DNA of 64,000 nucleotides, taken from positions 11,913-75,912 of the forward strand of contig CBFHMJ010000053.1 in NCBI GenBank assembly GCA_965656875.1, given 5' to 3'. The translations under genes and the position numbers were made by a program. Origin of the DNA: CBFHMJ01 sp965656875. Lineage in GTDB: Bacteria > Pseudomonadota > Gammaproteobacteria > Enterobacterales > Alteromonadaceae. Numbering within the stretch: position 1 is the stretch's first letter; every line of letters starts with the position of its first letter. Below, piece after piece: positions 1-8,669 of this stretch. The notes beneath the pieces were generated by a model. That model was not told the origin of the DNA. It saw only the letters and a program-made list of their open reading frames with translations, and searched no databases.

Positions 1-1
1 G

Positions 2-808
2 GCAGCACAGGCTGAAGAGTTATCAGCCGTCACGGAACAAATCAACCAGGGCATGCATACGCAACGCGAAGATATCAACAATGTTGATCGTGCAGCGTCA
101 GAAATGACGGCAGCGATTAATGAGGTTGCCAGCAATACGCATATCACGCTGGACGCGACGCGTTCGGCAACCGATGAAACGAATCATTGTGTGTCTGTAC
201 TGGATGAAAGCGCGGCGTCGATTACCAATCTGGGCCAACGGGTTGAAGAGTCAGCCTCACGCATTGGCGACCTGAAAGAAGCCAGCGAAAACATTGGTGA
301 AATCGTGTCAGTAATTCAGGGTATTGCTGAACAAACAAACCTTCTGGCACTGAATGCGGCGATTGAAGCAGCGCGTGCCGGTGAACAGGGTCGTGGTTTC
401 GCGGTGGTTGCCGATGAAGTGAGAACGCTGGCAAGCAGAACACAAGAATCCACCAGTAATATTAAATCTGTGATTGAGTCTTTGCAGGCCGGTGTTGAGC
501 GTTCAGTTCAGGATATGGCGGAATGTCAGGACCAGGCAGTAGCCAGCGTTGCGTTGTCACAGCAAGCCGAGGAATCAATCCTTCGCATGCAACAAGGCAT
601 GATGCAAATCACCGACATGAATAACATGATCAGCAGTGCCACAGAAGAACAAAGCGCAACCACACTGGATGTTAAAACGCATATTGATGAAATCAATCTG
701 ATGGCAGAACAAACCAGTGAGAGTGCAGCGCATACGGCTCAATCGAGTGTCAGTCTGGCTAGTATGGCCGCAGAACTGAACGATATGATCACAAAATTCC
801 GCGTCTAA
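2..808 (+). CDS. Methyl-accepting chemotaxis protein, C-terminal part (5' end outside window)
   Basis: The reading frame is open from base 2, so the start lies to the left and the first in-window ATG at 53 is internal. What remains is the cytoplasmic coiled-coil signalling region of a chemoreceptor. It contains the highly conserved hairpin tip, with IAEQTNLLALNAAIEAARAG followed by RGFAVVADEVRTLA, which in this family binds CheW and CheA. Long heptad-patterned helices flank the tip on both sides. There is no C-terminal pentapeptide tether for CheR/CheB; the protein ends in MITKFRV. The ligand-binding domain, membrane segments and most of the HAMP region are missing, so the stimulus cannot be inferred. 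The family call is very safe. Confidence 0.95.
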   Translation, partial: AAQAEELSAVTEQINQGMHTQREDINNVDRAASEMTAAINEVASNTHITLDATRSATDETNHCVSVLDESAASITNLGQRVEESASRIGDLKEASENIGEIVSVIQGIAEQTNLLALNAAIEAARAGEQGRGFAVVADEVRTLASRTQESTSNIKSVIESLQAGVERSVQDMAECQDQAVASVALSQQAEESILRMQQGMMQITDMNNMISSATEEQSATTLDVKTHIDEINLMAEQTSESAAHTAQSSVSLASMAAELNDMITKFRV

Positions 809-820
809 TCTGCAATATTT

Positions 821-850
821 ACATAGGTGGTCCAGTCGGACCACTTATGT
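821..850 (+). terminator. Hairpin after the chemoreceptor gene, possible terminator
   Basis: A 13-bp stem (ACATAGGTGGTCC paired with GGACCACTTATGT, one G-U pair) closes a 4-nt loop 13 bases after the stop codon. No run of T follows, so it may slow or stabilise the 3' end rather than act as a classic intrinsic terminator. The rest of the gap to 1014 shows nothing further. Confidence 0.5.
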
Positions 851-1014
851 AGACCACTTCCGTTTCAGCCATCGCTCATTAAATCTCGTCTGTGAACTAT
901 CCGTTGGGTGTTACTTGTATCATGTCAGTTTATTGCATGAGTTCTCTGATAAGAATACGAGTATCTGGTAACACGCAGCTGAGAATCCGGTTCAGTTATT
1001 CATGATTGCTCAGA

Positions 1015-4000
1015 TTAGTTGTCCAGATAGTCTGCGAATGCTCGTCGGGTCTGTTTAACAATGCGATAGCCGGTTTGCCAGTCTGGTACCTGGCCTTGCT
1101 CCCACTGTTCCAACCCTTGCCGACAAAACTCTCTCAGGGCTTTCATACCAAAATTACCCGCGGTGCCTGCATAGGTGTGAAGCTGTTGTCTGATCGTGTC
1201 TGCCTGACTGTCGTCGATGTCTGCCCTGTCTGTCACTGAGAGGGTTGCTTCGTCCATAGCACGAAAAAACGCAGCGGCTTCGTCAAGTCGGATCAGCAAT
1301 CGTTCTGTCAGAGCGTGGAACGCACTATCCTGTTCCGTATCAGCGCCTGGGGTTTGCTGGCGATAGCCGTCAAGGTGAGCCGTATCAATGATCAGTTGCT
1401 TCGAGGTTGTCGCCTGCCCTGCTTTGTCAGTCCGTGTTTTATCAGTCTGAACTTTGTCAGTCTGAGCCAGGTCAGTTTCATCAGGCGGGTCTTGCGGTGA
1501 TTCGGTCGCTGATGCTTGTATCAAGGCCATTAAGCGTGTCATATCCAGCGGTTTTTCCAGTACGCCATCCAGACCGACGCCTGAAACACGTTGCTCTGTG
1601 TCCGTGGTTAAGACGGCGGTTAATGCAATAATTTTTGCCTGTTCGGGTAACTGGCGACGGAGTTGCACCGCGAGTTGCAGACTGTCTATATCGGGCAAGT
1701 GAAGATCGAGCAACACCAGATCAAACACGCCTCGGGTTTTAGAGAGGTTCAACGCCTGAATCGCATCAAATCCGGTCGAGGCTGCTTCAACATTGAAATG
1801 AGCGTCCAGTAACAGGTTTCGGGTGTATGTTTGATCGATCGCTGAATCTTCCACCAGCAATACCCGGCCAGACTTGCCATGTTTCGCCTGTTTGTCGTGT
1901 TGTTTATAAGTCCTGGCTGTCGCCGCTTCCTGCGCCAGGTGGCGCTGGCCTTCGGTATGTTGCGGTAAGGTCAGAACAAATTCACTGCCAACACCGGGTT
2001 CCGAGGTTACTGCAATCGTACCGCCGTGGGCTTTAATCACATTGTCACAAAACGCCAGCCCAAGGCCGTTTGCGTCGGGTTGATGATCAGGGGATTCACT
2101 GTAAAACGGGGTGAAAATCTTGCGTTTAATATCGTCGCTCATGCCAACCCCGTAATCGCGCACAGTCAGGAAAACACGGTCTTTATCACAAGTGACGGTG
2201 ACATCTACCGAGGTGTGTTTATCACTGAATTTAATGGCGTTGGAGAGTAAATTAACCAGCACCCTCACCAGATAGCGCTCATCGGCATATATCGCCTGGT
2301 CGGCGGCAACAACCCGGTTTAGTTGTATGGCTTTTGCAGTGAATTCAGCGTGCAGAATATCCGCAGCCTGACCGATCAGAGCATCCGCTGAATGCCAGTG
2401 AGCCTGCAATGTTAACTGGCCTTCGAGGTTTCGTTCTATATCCAGCACATTAGCAATCAGGCGTTTCATTTGTTCTACGCTGATTTTTACCAGTGAAGTC
2501 CACTGACCGGATTGTTCAGTCAGCCCATAATCAATGGCATTGAGGGGGGTTTTCAGATCATGAAGAATAAAACTTTGCATCCGCTGCTTATAATCAGTCA
2601 GTCGCTTTAACTGATCATTCTGTTCAGATAACGCCTCATTTTGCTGATGGATTTGCAGGGTTCTTCTGGCGACTTCGGCTTCAAGCCACAGCGCCCGTTT
2701 TTCCTGTGCTTGCTGGTATTTATGACGGCTCCAGAACAACATGCCGATAAGCCATGCGGCGATCAGCAAATAGGCCACATAAGCGTAAGTGCTTTGCCAG
2801 ATGGGCGGCGCAACGTCTATATGCAGTTTGCGATCAGAGACTTGCCATTCACCGTCATCATTGGTCGTCTGAATTGCCAGGGTATAACGACCCGGATCGA
2901 GATTGGTGTAGGTTATCAGCCGGTTATCACTGCGACGTTCCCGCCATTCATCATCATAACCATCCAGTTTTACCCGAAAAGTCATCGAATCCGGGTAACG
3001 AAAGTCGCTACCAGATAACAACAGTGAAAATTCGTGATCAGGATAGGACAGTGAAACGGTATCCAGATAATCGACGCCAGGCAAACTATGGCGGTGATCC
3101 AGCCTGTCGTTGCCACGCCAGAAGTGAGTGATTAATACATGGTGTTGCTGTGACATGGTCATCAGTGCTTTGGCGTCAAACCGGGTAATGCCGTTAATCG
3201 TGCCGAAATAGAGCTGTCCGTCAGCGCCTTTACTGAACACGCCCGAGTTAAATTCGTCGGACGAAATACCGTGTGTCATGTAGTAATTTTTGAATCGTTG
3301 AGTCGCGGGTGAAAAGCGGCTTAATCCCTGATTAGTACCCAGCCACAAATTACCCAGTTCATCATTCATCACGCTGTATACAATGTCATTAGATAAACCG
3401 TGCTGAGTGGTAAACACTTCGCTTTGACCGGTGAAGCGATTAAACCGAACGAGGCCGCTACGGGTCGCTATCCAGAGAATATCGCCGTCTACCTGGCTAC
3501 TGTAAACACTGGTTGCTGGTACTTTTACCGTGCTGGCGGGCGATGGGCCAAAACGTTCTACGATTTTAACGGTTTCAACATCGCCAGATTCATCCAGCGT
3601 TATCGACATTAAACCGCGGTAGCTACTCAGCCAGAGCACGCCGTCGTTGTCTTGCGTAGTGTGGCGGAAGTATCGCCAGGGCAACTTCTGCTGTTTACCG
3701 ACAACGCGCTGTAACGATGATTGACCCGGCGTTTTGCGATACAAACCACGGCCCCAGGTACTGACCCAAATCGTGCCGTTAGTGTCTTCAAAGGAATGAG
3801 AAATGGCTTGTTTCAGGGATTTATCAGGCAACTGGTAACGCTTACAACGTCGAGTGTTCTCCTGCCATTCAATCAAACCCTGGCGGGTGCTCAGCCAAAA
3901 AGTGCCATCCCGGCTTTGAGCGATATGACCAACTGTATTACTGGCAGTGAGAAATTCACAACCTGTAGCCGGGGCGTAAGCAACCCCTCGTTCGTCCATT

Positions 4001-5175
4001 CGCATTAGCAAACCGTCCGATGAAAACCAGGTATTTCCGGCTTGATCGTTAAACACGCCAATAATATTGCGTTGTGGGGCGTGTTCGCTGTCTAAGGGTA
4101 AGCGACTGAACTGAAATTGCCCCGGATCGAGTTGATAAACGCCTTTTCCGACGGTGCCGATCCAGAGTAACCCGGCATTATCAACCAGAATGGCTGACAA
4201 CGCCGCTTTGGCAGAACTGGCATTTAATTGTCGCAGCACGATGCGGTCAACGGTGAGTGAGTCGGGAGAGACGCGAAGTAAAAATCCTTGTGATGTAGTT
4301 AGCCAGATATTGCCTGATGGCCCTTCCGCGATATCGGTAATGGTCCATTCGTCGGCTATTCCAGGGACTTTATTAAACACGCCGTGTTGAAGCAGATATA
4401 AACCGGATTCGTGAGCAAGCCAGAGCTGTTGCTGTGATTGCTGCTCGGACACCAGCCAGTGACTGGTTTTACCGGATTGAAAACCATCAACCGGTACTGG
4501 TTGAAACATGAGTTGATCGTAGGACACTGACGCATTGGTTTTAAACACGCCATCACTGGTCGCCAGCCAGGTATTGCCATTAAATGAGGTGATGGCGTAA
4601 ACGGATTTTGCGGGTAATCGGTAAGTTGATTGTCGGTTGTTGTAGGTCGCCTGTTCGTCGGTAGCCAGTTCATGGACAGTCAGACCGCTGGAATAATAAC
4701 CGACCCAGAGCCTTGACTGATCATCCAGATGCAAACTGCGTACAGATCCAATTCGCTTTGGCGTCAACGCGGGATTGTCCGGATGATTAAACACACCGTC
4801 CTTCAGGGACAGGTAGTTAACACCGATTTTATCCAGTCCAATCCACAGATCCTGTTCATCACCGGCCAGCAGCGTGAAAATATAGCCGTATTCTATTTGA
4901 TTTCGAATTCCCGCAGCCGACCGATACGCATCAAAGTGATAACCATCAAAACGATTCAGACCATCTTCTGTGGCTAACCAGATAAAGCCGTTTTCGTCCT
5001 GCACCAGGTCATTAATTGATGACTGAGACAAACCGTGATGATAATCGAACTGTTTGACGTAAGCGGTTATCACCTTGTCAAACGATGCATCGGCGGCTTT
5101 ACTCGCCAGGCTGGTTAACATCAGGGTTAACAGGGCAACTAACTGAATTATTACGATATAAGTAAAACGACTCAT
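1015..5175 (-). CDS. Hybrid sensor histidine kinase with periplasmic propeller, receiver and Hpt domains
   Basis: A membrane sensor that would pass phosphate His-Asp-His. I placed the start at 5175 because MSRFTYIVIIQLVALLTLML then reads as a signal peptide; the frame extends to an ATG at 5238, adding a non-hydrophobic leader without a ribosome site. In order: about 700 residues of propeller repeats (LWIG-T-GL pattern), a Y_Y_Y domain, one membrane segment, a coiled coil, then HisKA with LHDLKTPLNAI (His872), HATPase (N box LVNLLSNAIKF, GVGM, GLGLAF), a receiver with Asp1157 in LLDLHLPD, and an Hpt domain with His1333 in LHTYAGTAGNFG. The usual Lys two positions after the Hpt His-x-x stretch is Ala here. 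The layout resembles the one-protein two-component systems of Bacteroidetes, but without their AraC output domain. The likely partner is the divergent regulator at 5406. Confidence 0.9.
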   Translation of the reverse strand: MSRFTYIVIIQLVALLTLMLTSLASKAADASFDKVITAYVKQFDYHHGLSQSSINDLVQDENGFIWLATEDGLNRFDGYHFDAYRSAAGIRNQIEYGYIFTLLAGDEQDLWIGLDKIGVNYLSLKDGVFNHPDNPALTPKRIGSVRSLHLDDQSRLWVGYYSSGLTVHELATDEQATYNNRQSTYRLPAKSVYAITSFNGNTWLATSDGVFKTNASVSYDQLMFQPVPVDGFQSGKTSHWLVSEQQSQQQLWLAHESGLYLLQHGVFNKVPGIADEWTITDIAEGPSGNIWLTTSQGFLLRVSPDSLTVDRIVLRQLNASSAKAALSAILVDNAGLLWIGTVGKGVYQLDPGQFQFSRLPLDSEHAPQRNIIGVFNDQAGNTWFSSDGLLMRMDERGVAYAPATGCEFLTASNTVGHIAQSRDGTFWLSTRQGLIEWQENTRRCKRYQLPDKSLKQAISHSFEDTNGTIWVSTWGRGLYRKTPGQSSLQRVVGKQQKLPWRYFRHTTQDNDGVLWLSSYRGLMSITLDESGDVETVKIVERFGPSPASTVKVPATSVYSSQVDGDILWIATRSGLVRFNRFTGQSEVFTTQHGLSNDIVYSVMNDELGNLWLGTNQGLSRFSPATQRFKNYYMTHGISSDEFNSGVFSKGADGQLYFGTINGITRFDAKALMTMSQQHHVLITHFWRGNDRLDHRHSLPGVDYLDTVSLSYPDHEFSLLLSGSDFRYPDSMTFRVKLDGYDDEWRERRSDNRLITYTNLDPGRYTLAIQTTNDDGEWQVSDRKLHIDVAPPIWQSTYAYVAYLLIAAWLIGMLFWSRHKYQQAQEKRALWLEAEVARRTLQIHQQNEALSEQNDQLKRLTDYKQRMQSFILHDLKTPLNAIDYGLTEQSGQWTSLVKISVEQMKRLIANVLDIERNLEGQLTLQAHWHSADALIGQAADILHAEFTAKAIQLNRVVAADQAIYADERYLVRVLVNLLSNAIKFSDKHTSVDVTVTCDKDRVFLTVRDYGVGMSDDIKRKIFTPFYSESPDHQPDANGLGLAFCDNVIKAHGGTIAVTSEPGVGSEFVLTLPQHTEGQRHLAQEAATARTYKQHDKQAKHGKSGRVLLVEDSAIDQTYTRNLLLDAHFNVEAASTGFDAIQALNLSKTRGVFDLVLLDLHLPDIDSLQLAVQLRRQLPEQAKIIALTAVLTTDTEQRVSGVGLDGVLEKPLDMTRLMALIQASATESPQDPPDETDLAQTDKVQTDKTRTDKAGQATTSKQLIIDTAHLDGYRQQTPGADTEQDSAFHALTERLLIRLDEAAAFFRAMDEATLSVTDRADIDDSQADTIRQQLHTYAGTAGNFGMKALREFCRQGLEQWEQGQVPDWQTGYRIVKQTRRAFADYLDN
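1423..1467. repeat. Three 15-nt tandem units in the kinase linker
   Basis: Units TTTGTCAGTCCGTGT, TTTATCAGTCTGAAC and TTTGTCAGTCTGAGC follow each other directly. On the coding strand they give a repeated TDK-x-x unit in the Thr/Asp/Lys-rich linker between the receiver and Hpt domains of the hybrid kinase. Copy number keeps frame, so gain or loss would change linker length only. Confidence 0.8.
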
Positions 5176-5277
5176 TACAGCGACTACATTAACCTCTACA
5201 TCAATTCTTAGCGGCTTATCACCTGACATACCGGTCATCTGACATTAAAAATGCTGATAACCCTTACTTTTTTACAG

Positions 5278-5295
5278 GTACTTGTTAACAAGTAC
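5278..5295. promoter_or_regulatory. 18-bp perfect palindrome in the divergent kinase/regulator promoter region
   Basis: GTACTTGTTAACAAGTAC is self-complementary over 18 bp and lies between the kinase gene and the response-regulator gene, 110 bp before the latter's ATG. A symmetric site in the shared promoter region is a natural candidate operator for a dimeric regulator. PhoB-type proteins more often use direct repeats, so the binder could be another protein. The site is seen; its role is inferred. Confidence 0.55.
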
Positions 5296-5405
5296 TCCAT
5301 AAGCCGAAGAAAAAAATCTACACTACCCATCAGCGACATTTATTCGCATCACAGCACCACGACCTGAAACGTCATCAGCGCTGGTATTAACTTAGTCGGA
5401 GCGCC

Positions 5406-6119
5406 ATGAAAGATAATCAATCAACGACACACATCTTCATCATCGAAGACGATGAAATCATGTTTCACGGACTTGAACTGCTCTTGTCCGGCCAGGGTTA
5501 CCGCGTCAGCGGTGCGCATTCCGGCGAAACGGCGATTTCTGCGATTAACACACTGCAAACTTCATCAACCCCCATCGATTTACTGATCTGCGACTGGCGA
5601 CTACCGGATATGACCGGACCAGACATCGTTCGTCGGCTCCGGTTACAACACAATTTCGGTATCATCATGTTTACCGAAATGAATGAAGATGCCGACAAAG
5701 TGACTGGCTTTCATGCGGGCATCGACGATTATGTTGTTAAAGGCACATCCCCTCAGGAGCTGTTGTTACGCATCAAGGCGCTGCTGCGACGAACACCCGG
5801 TCAGCAAGACACGGTATCGCCCGTTCTCAGGTTTTCAGATTTTCGCTTTGACCCGGACAAACGGGAAGTTCGACTCCCCACTCATCGTAAAATCTCGTTA
5901 ACCGAAGGGGAATCCAGTGTATTACACACGCTGTGCCTGGCTAAAGGGGAAATTATGGACCGACAAACACTGGCCAGTCGCTGCGGCCTGTCTTCCCCTC
6001 AATCTCAAAGCCGTACCATAGACGTGCTTATTTCCCGTTTGCGACGAAAATTACACCATTCTGACGAAAACCCGGTGATATTGTCGTTCAGAAGCAAAGG
6101 GTATCTGCTAATTCATTGA
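5406..6119 (+). CDS. PhoB/OmpR-family response regulator
   Basis: A 237-residue two-domain regulator. The receiver has the acidic pair at Asp15/Asp16, the phospho-acceptor Asp63 in CDWRLPDMTG, Thr90 and Lys112. The C-terminal winged helix is of the Trans_reg_C type: a LTEGESSVL turn near residue 162, a recognition region with RTIDVLISRLRRKL, and the hairpin ending SKGYLL. The ATG at 5406 follows CGGAG with a 5-base gap, a good ribosome site. It is divergent from the hybrid kinase, which is its likely phosphate donor through the Hpt domain. Target genes are not shown by the sequence. It is followed by a 500-bp gap, so it is probably transcribed alone. Confidence 0.95.
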   Translation: MKDNQSTTHIFIIEDDEIMFHGLELLLSGQGYRVSGAHSGETAISAINTLQTSSTPIDLLICDWRLPDMTGPDIVRRLRLQHNFGIIMFTEMNEDADKVTGFHAGIDDYVVKGTSPQELLLRIKALLRRTPGQQDTVSPVLRFSDFRFDPDKREVRLPTHRKISLTEGESSVLHTLCLAKGEIMDRQTLASRCGLSSPQSQSRTIDVLISRLRRKLHHSDENPVILSFRSKGYLLIH

Positions 6120-6470
6120 AAAATTGATTTAAACTTCTGACTTTTGTAAATCAATGTTAACCAGCAAAGTCATGATTTTACGCAATTTTGTCCGGAAGTA
6201 TCCATCTAAAATTTCATGCGTTAATAATATCGGATATAACCGCTTGTTTATTAACATCTGAACGCGAAGAATAAGCACTGAAGGACGTGCAAAGGGCCCG
6301 TTATACCTTAATAATTGCCCAGGTTGCGGGTTCCTTTTTAAACCTTTCTTGTATTTTTAGTGTTCCTGAAACGCATTTCAGCATATTGAATCAAACAGGA
6401 TGTTTGACGCTACCCATTAATATTATGCTGCAACGGCTAAGGATCACTTCCTATTCGATAAGCGACTTGT
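6120..6470 (+). ncRNA. Intergenic stretch that could be a 3' UTR or a small RNA
   Basis: This stretch between the response regulator and yaiI has no convincing coding content: the only frame (6287-6481) lacks a ribosome site and recognisable domains. It holds two small hairpins near 6365-6410 (CTGAAA-CGCA-TTTCAG and CAAAC-AGGAT-GTTTG) and then runs into the strong terminator at 6471. That arrangement fits either a long 3' UTR of the regulator mRNA or a separate small RNA. I find no clear promoter inside it, so the call is weak. Confidence 0.25.
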
Positions 6471-6504
6471 GCGCCTGCTAAACTTCCCGCAGGCGCTTTT
6501 TTTT
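6471..6504 (+). terminator. Strong intrinsic terminator
   Basis: GCGCCTGC pairs with GCAGGCGC around a 10-nt loop and is followed by eight T. It is 352 bases after the response-regulator stop and 118 bases before yaiI. It therefore ends either a long regulator transcript or a small RNA in between. Confidence 0.9.
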
Positions 6505-6621
6505 GCCTGTTATTCATGGTTTCGGCCCCGCTATATCAATCGCTGTGTGACAGTCTTTTCATGACAACCTGTTCGGCAACAGATACACTTCGCACATTCA
6601 TTTCAAGGAAAAACCATAACC

Positions 6622-7065
6622 ATGCAAATCTGGGTTGATGCCGATGCGTGTCCTGTTGTCATCAAAGACATTCTTTACCGGGCCGCCAATCGCACCGAAG
6701 TTCGATTAACACTGATCGCTAATCAGGCACTGCGAGTGCCGCCATCGCCACATATTCGAGCCATAAAAGTAGAAAAAGGATTTGATGTTGCAGACGATGA
6801 AATTGTTCGTCGCGCTCAGGCGGGCGACTTAGTGATCACCAGTGATATTCCACTGGCCTCAGAAGTGATCGATAAAGGCGCAACGGCATTAAGTAGTCGA
6901 GGTGAACTGTTCACCAAAGAGAATATAAAAGGTCGGTTGAATATGCGGGACTTTTTCGACACTTTAAGAGCCAGTGGCATTGAAACCGGTGGTCCACCAG
7001 CCCTGAGCCAGAGCGACAAAAAAGCATTTGCCGACCATCTTGACCGGATTCTGGCCCAGCGTTGA
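6622..7065 (+). CDS. yaiI: UPF0178 (YaiI/YqxD) family protein
   Basis: A complete 147-residue member of a widespread bacterial family related to PIN/NYN-type nuclease folds, with no settled function. The hallmark N-terminus MQIWVDADACPVVIKDIL carries the conserved Asp residues. It is followed by the family motifs VITSDIPLA, RGELFTKENIKGRLN and MRDFF, and the Gly-Pro-rich stretch TGGPPALSQSDK. Length is typical. The ATG has an upstream AAGGA about 12 bases away, slightly far. It lies between a terminator and an unrelated exported protein, so it is probably a single-gene unit. The family is certain; any enzyme activity would be a guess. Confidence 0.95.
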   Translation: MQIWVDADACPVVIKDILYRAANRTEVRLTLIANQALRVPPSPHIRAIKVEKGFDVADDEIVRRAQAGDLVITSDIPLASEVIDKGATALSSRGELFTKENIKGRLNMRDFFDTLRASGIETGGPPALSQSDKKAFADHLDRILAQR

Positions 7066-7174
7066 GTCCAGGTGAGCCGTCTGTATCACCAATCAGAGCG
7101 GGTTGTCTGAGCTAATACGCTGAATTAGTAAACTGAATAAGTAATCTGAACCAAATAAACAGAGTGAGTAAAGT

Positions 7175-8602
7175 ATGCGGGCTTTATCCCTGATTTTGTC
7201 ACTAACAGCATTCATGTTGCCGTTACGTAGTCTTTCAGTCGAATTCAGTCCCTCACTGATGCTGACAGGTGGCAAGCTGAAAGCCTGTTCCTCAACCTCA
7301 ACCCTGTATTGTCACAGCGACGCAATAACATTCTTCGAACAGCAATCAAGTTACAAAACTCTGCCAGAATACGCGATTAACAAGCAAACATTGCAAGCAC
7401 TGGAATCCGCGACATTCTGGTCCGAGTCAGCACAAAGTCAACGCGCCCGTTCATCCGTTATCAGTACGCTAAAACAAATTCAGGCCGAGCGTTCCACCGA
7501 CACACTGAATCGTGGGCAACTCAATACCTGGCTGGTGAATTACAAGCTATCGTCTACCCTGCTCGCGTTACCTGACAACCACTTTGACCAGTTCATTGAT
7601 TATCTGGAACAACCATTGGTTGATGCTGATGGTAATCGAAAGATCGAATATCCGGATCTGGCCCGAACTGAACATGCGGCGTCGACACAGATTTACACCC
7701 GATTTGTCCAGGAAGCAGCGAAAAAACGAGCCGCAAAACGTGTGGATAGCGCCGCTGAAAAACCGTTTATTCTGGTAATAACTGCCTCAGCTCGCGATCC
7801 ATTTGAACCCGTCGATTTATATACCGGACTGTTGCAACAGGCCGGTGCCAATGTTGAATGGCTCCCCATCGACGCCACCTTGCAAGCAGCCTGGCAACAG
7901 GCAAAACAAACCGGTGATTTAACAGCCGCCTGTCATCAGTTACCCACGCTCAGACAAACCGTTCAGGGCAGTGCGGCCCGAGAGCGCATCTATCCGGATT
8001 TAACGCAACAACAGTATCAACTGTGTTTACAACCTGAATTACTCAGCCAGAAAATCGCCGCCGCTGACGGGGTTTTTATCAATGATGGCAATCGACAATT
8101 ATTACTACATGCCTTCAATGACTCGCAGGGCAAGCCTTATCCGATATTGCGTCAGATCCGTGAACAACTCGCCAGTAATAAACTGATACTCGCCAGTTCA
8201 GATGCTCGTGTCCTTGCTGATCATCATCCAACCACACAGCAAACATTACAGCAGGCATCACACAACACCGCTAAGCTGGGATTGTTTAACCAGGGCTTAA
8301 TTGAGACGGGCTGGAAAAAACGAAACAACCCCGAAAAACTACGACGTCAGTTAGCCGCATCAAACCAGCAATGGGCCTTTGGCATAGCCAAAACAACCGC
8401 ACTGCTTATTGGCTGGAACAAAAGTGAAGGGAAAAAAACGGACGATCAAACCTCAACGCTTCATTTTTCCGTTATCGGTGAATATGGTGTACTTATTCTG
8501 AATAAAAACAATGAACACACCAGTCATTATCTGACCACCGGTGATTCAGGTTCGATCATTAAGCAGGGAAAAGAAGCGCGTCTTGTTGTTGAGAAGTTGT
8601 AG
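7175..8602 (+). CDS. Exported protein distantly like cyanophycinase/peptidase S51
   Basis: A 475-residue protein with an N-terminal signal peptide (MRALSLILSLTAFMLPLRSL). I do not recognise it as a named protein. From about residue 195 it has a pattern seen in peptidase S51 proteins: a strand FILVITASARDP, then GADGVFINDGNRQLL where family members have a GG-N/D-Q motif, then KLILASSDARVLA where they carry the GTSAGA nucleophile elbow. The second Ser would align with the catalytic Ser, but the following Ala-Gly is replaced by Asp-Ala, so activity is doubtful. The N-terminal 190 residues and the C-terminal region have no match I can name. It stands alone, convergent with the LysR gene. Confidence 0.45.
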   Translation: MRALSLILSLTAFMLPLRSLSVEFSPSLMLTGGKLKACSSTSTLYCHSDAITFFEQQSSYKTLPEYAINKQTLQALESATFWSESAQSQRARSSVISTLKQIQAERSTDTLNRGQLNTWLVNYKLSSTLLALPDNHFDQFIDYLEQPLVDADGNRKIEYPDLARTEHAASTQIYTRFVQEAAKKRAAKRVDSAAEKPFILVITASARDPFEPVDLYTGLLQQAGANVEWLPIDATLQAAWQQAKQTGDLTAACHQLPTLRQTVQGSAARERIYPDLTQQQYQLCLQPELLSQKIAAADGVFINDGNRQLLLHAFNDSQGKPYPILRQIREQLASNKLILASSDARVLADHHPTTQQTLQQASHNTAKLGLFNQGLIETGWKKRNNPEKLRRQLAASNQQWAFGIAKTTALLIGWNKSEGKKTDDQTSTLHFSVIGEYGVLILNKNNEHTSHYLTTGDSGSIIKQGKEARLVVEKL

Positions 8603-8669
8603 TAGTACGCGCTTGCTTGTAAACCTTAAACTGATTAAACGTTCTGCCTTAGCAGTGGAACATTCCCCC

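Noticed and set aside
2641..3131. Two overlapping plus-strand frames of 125 codons inside the kinase gene
   Set aside because: They oppose the Y_Y_Y domain and membrane segment of the kinase; the minus-strand protein is clearly real.
6287..6481. Small frame between the response regulator and yaiI
   Set aside because: No ribosome site, no recognisable motif, and it runs into the stem of the terminator.
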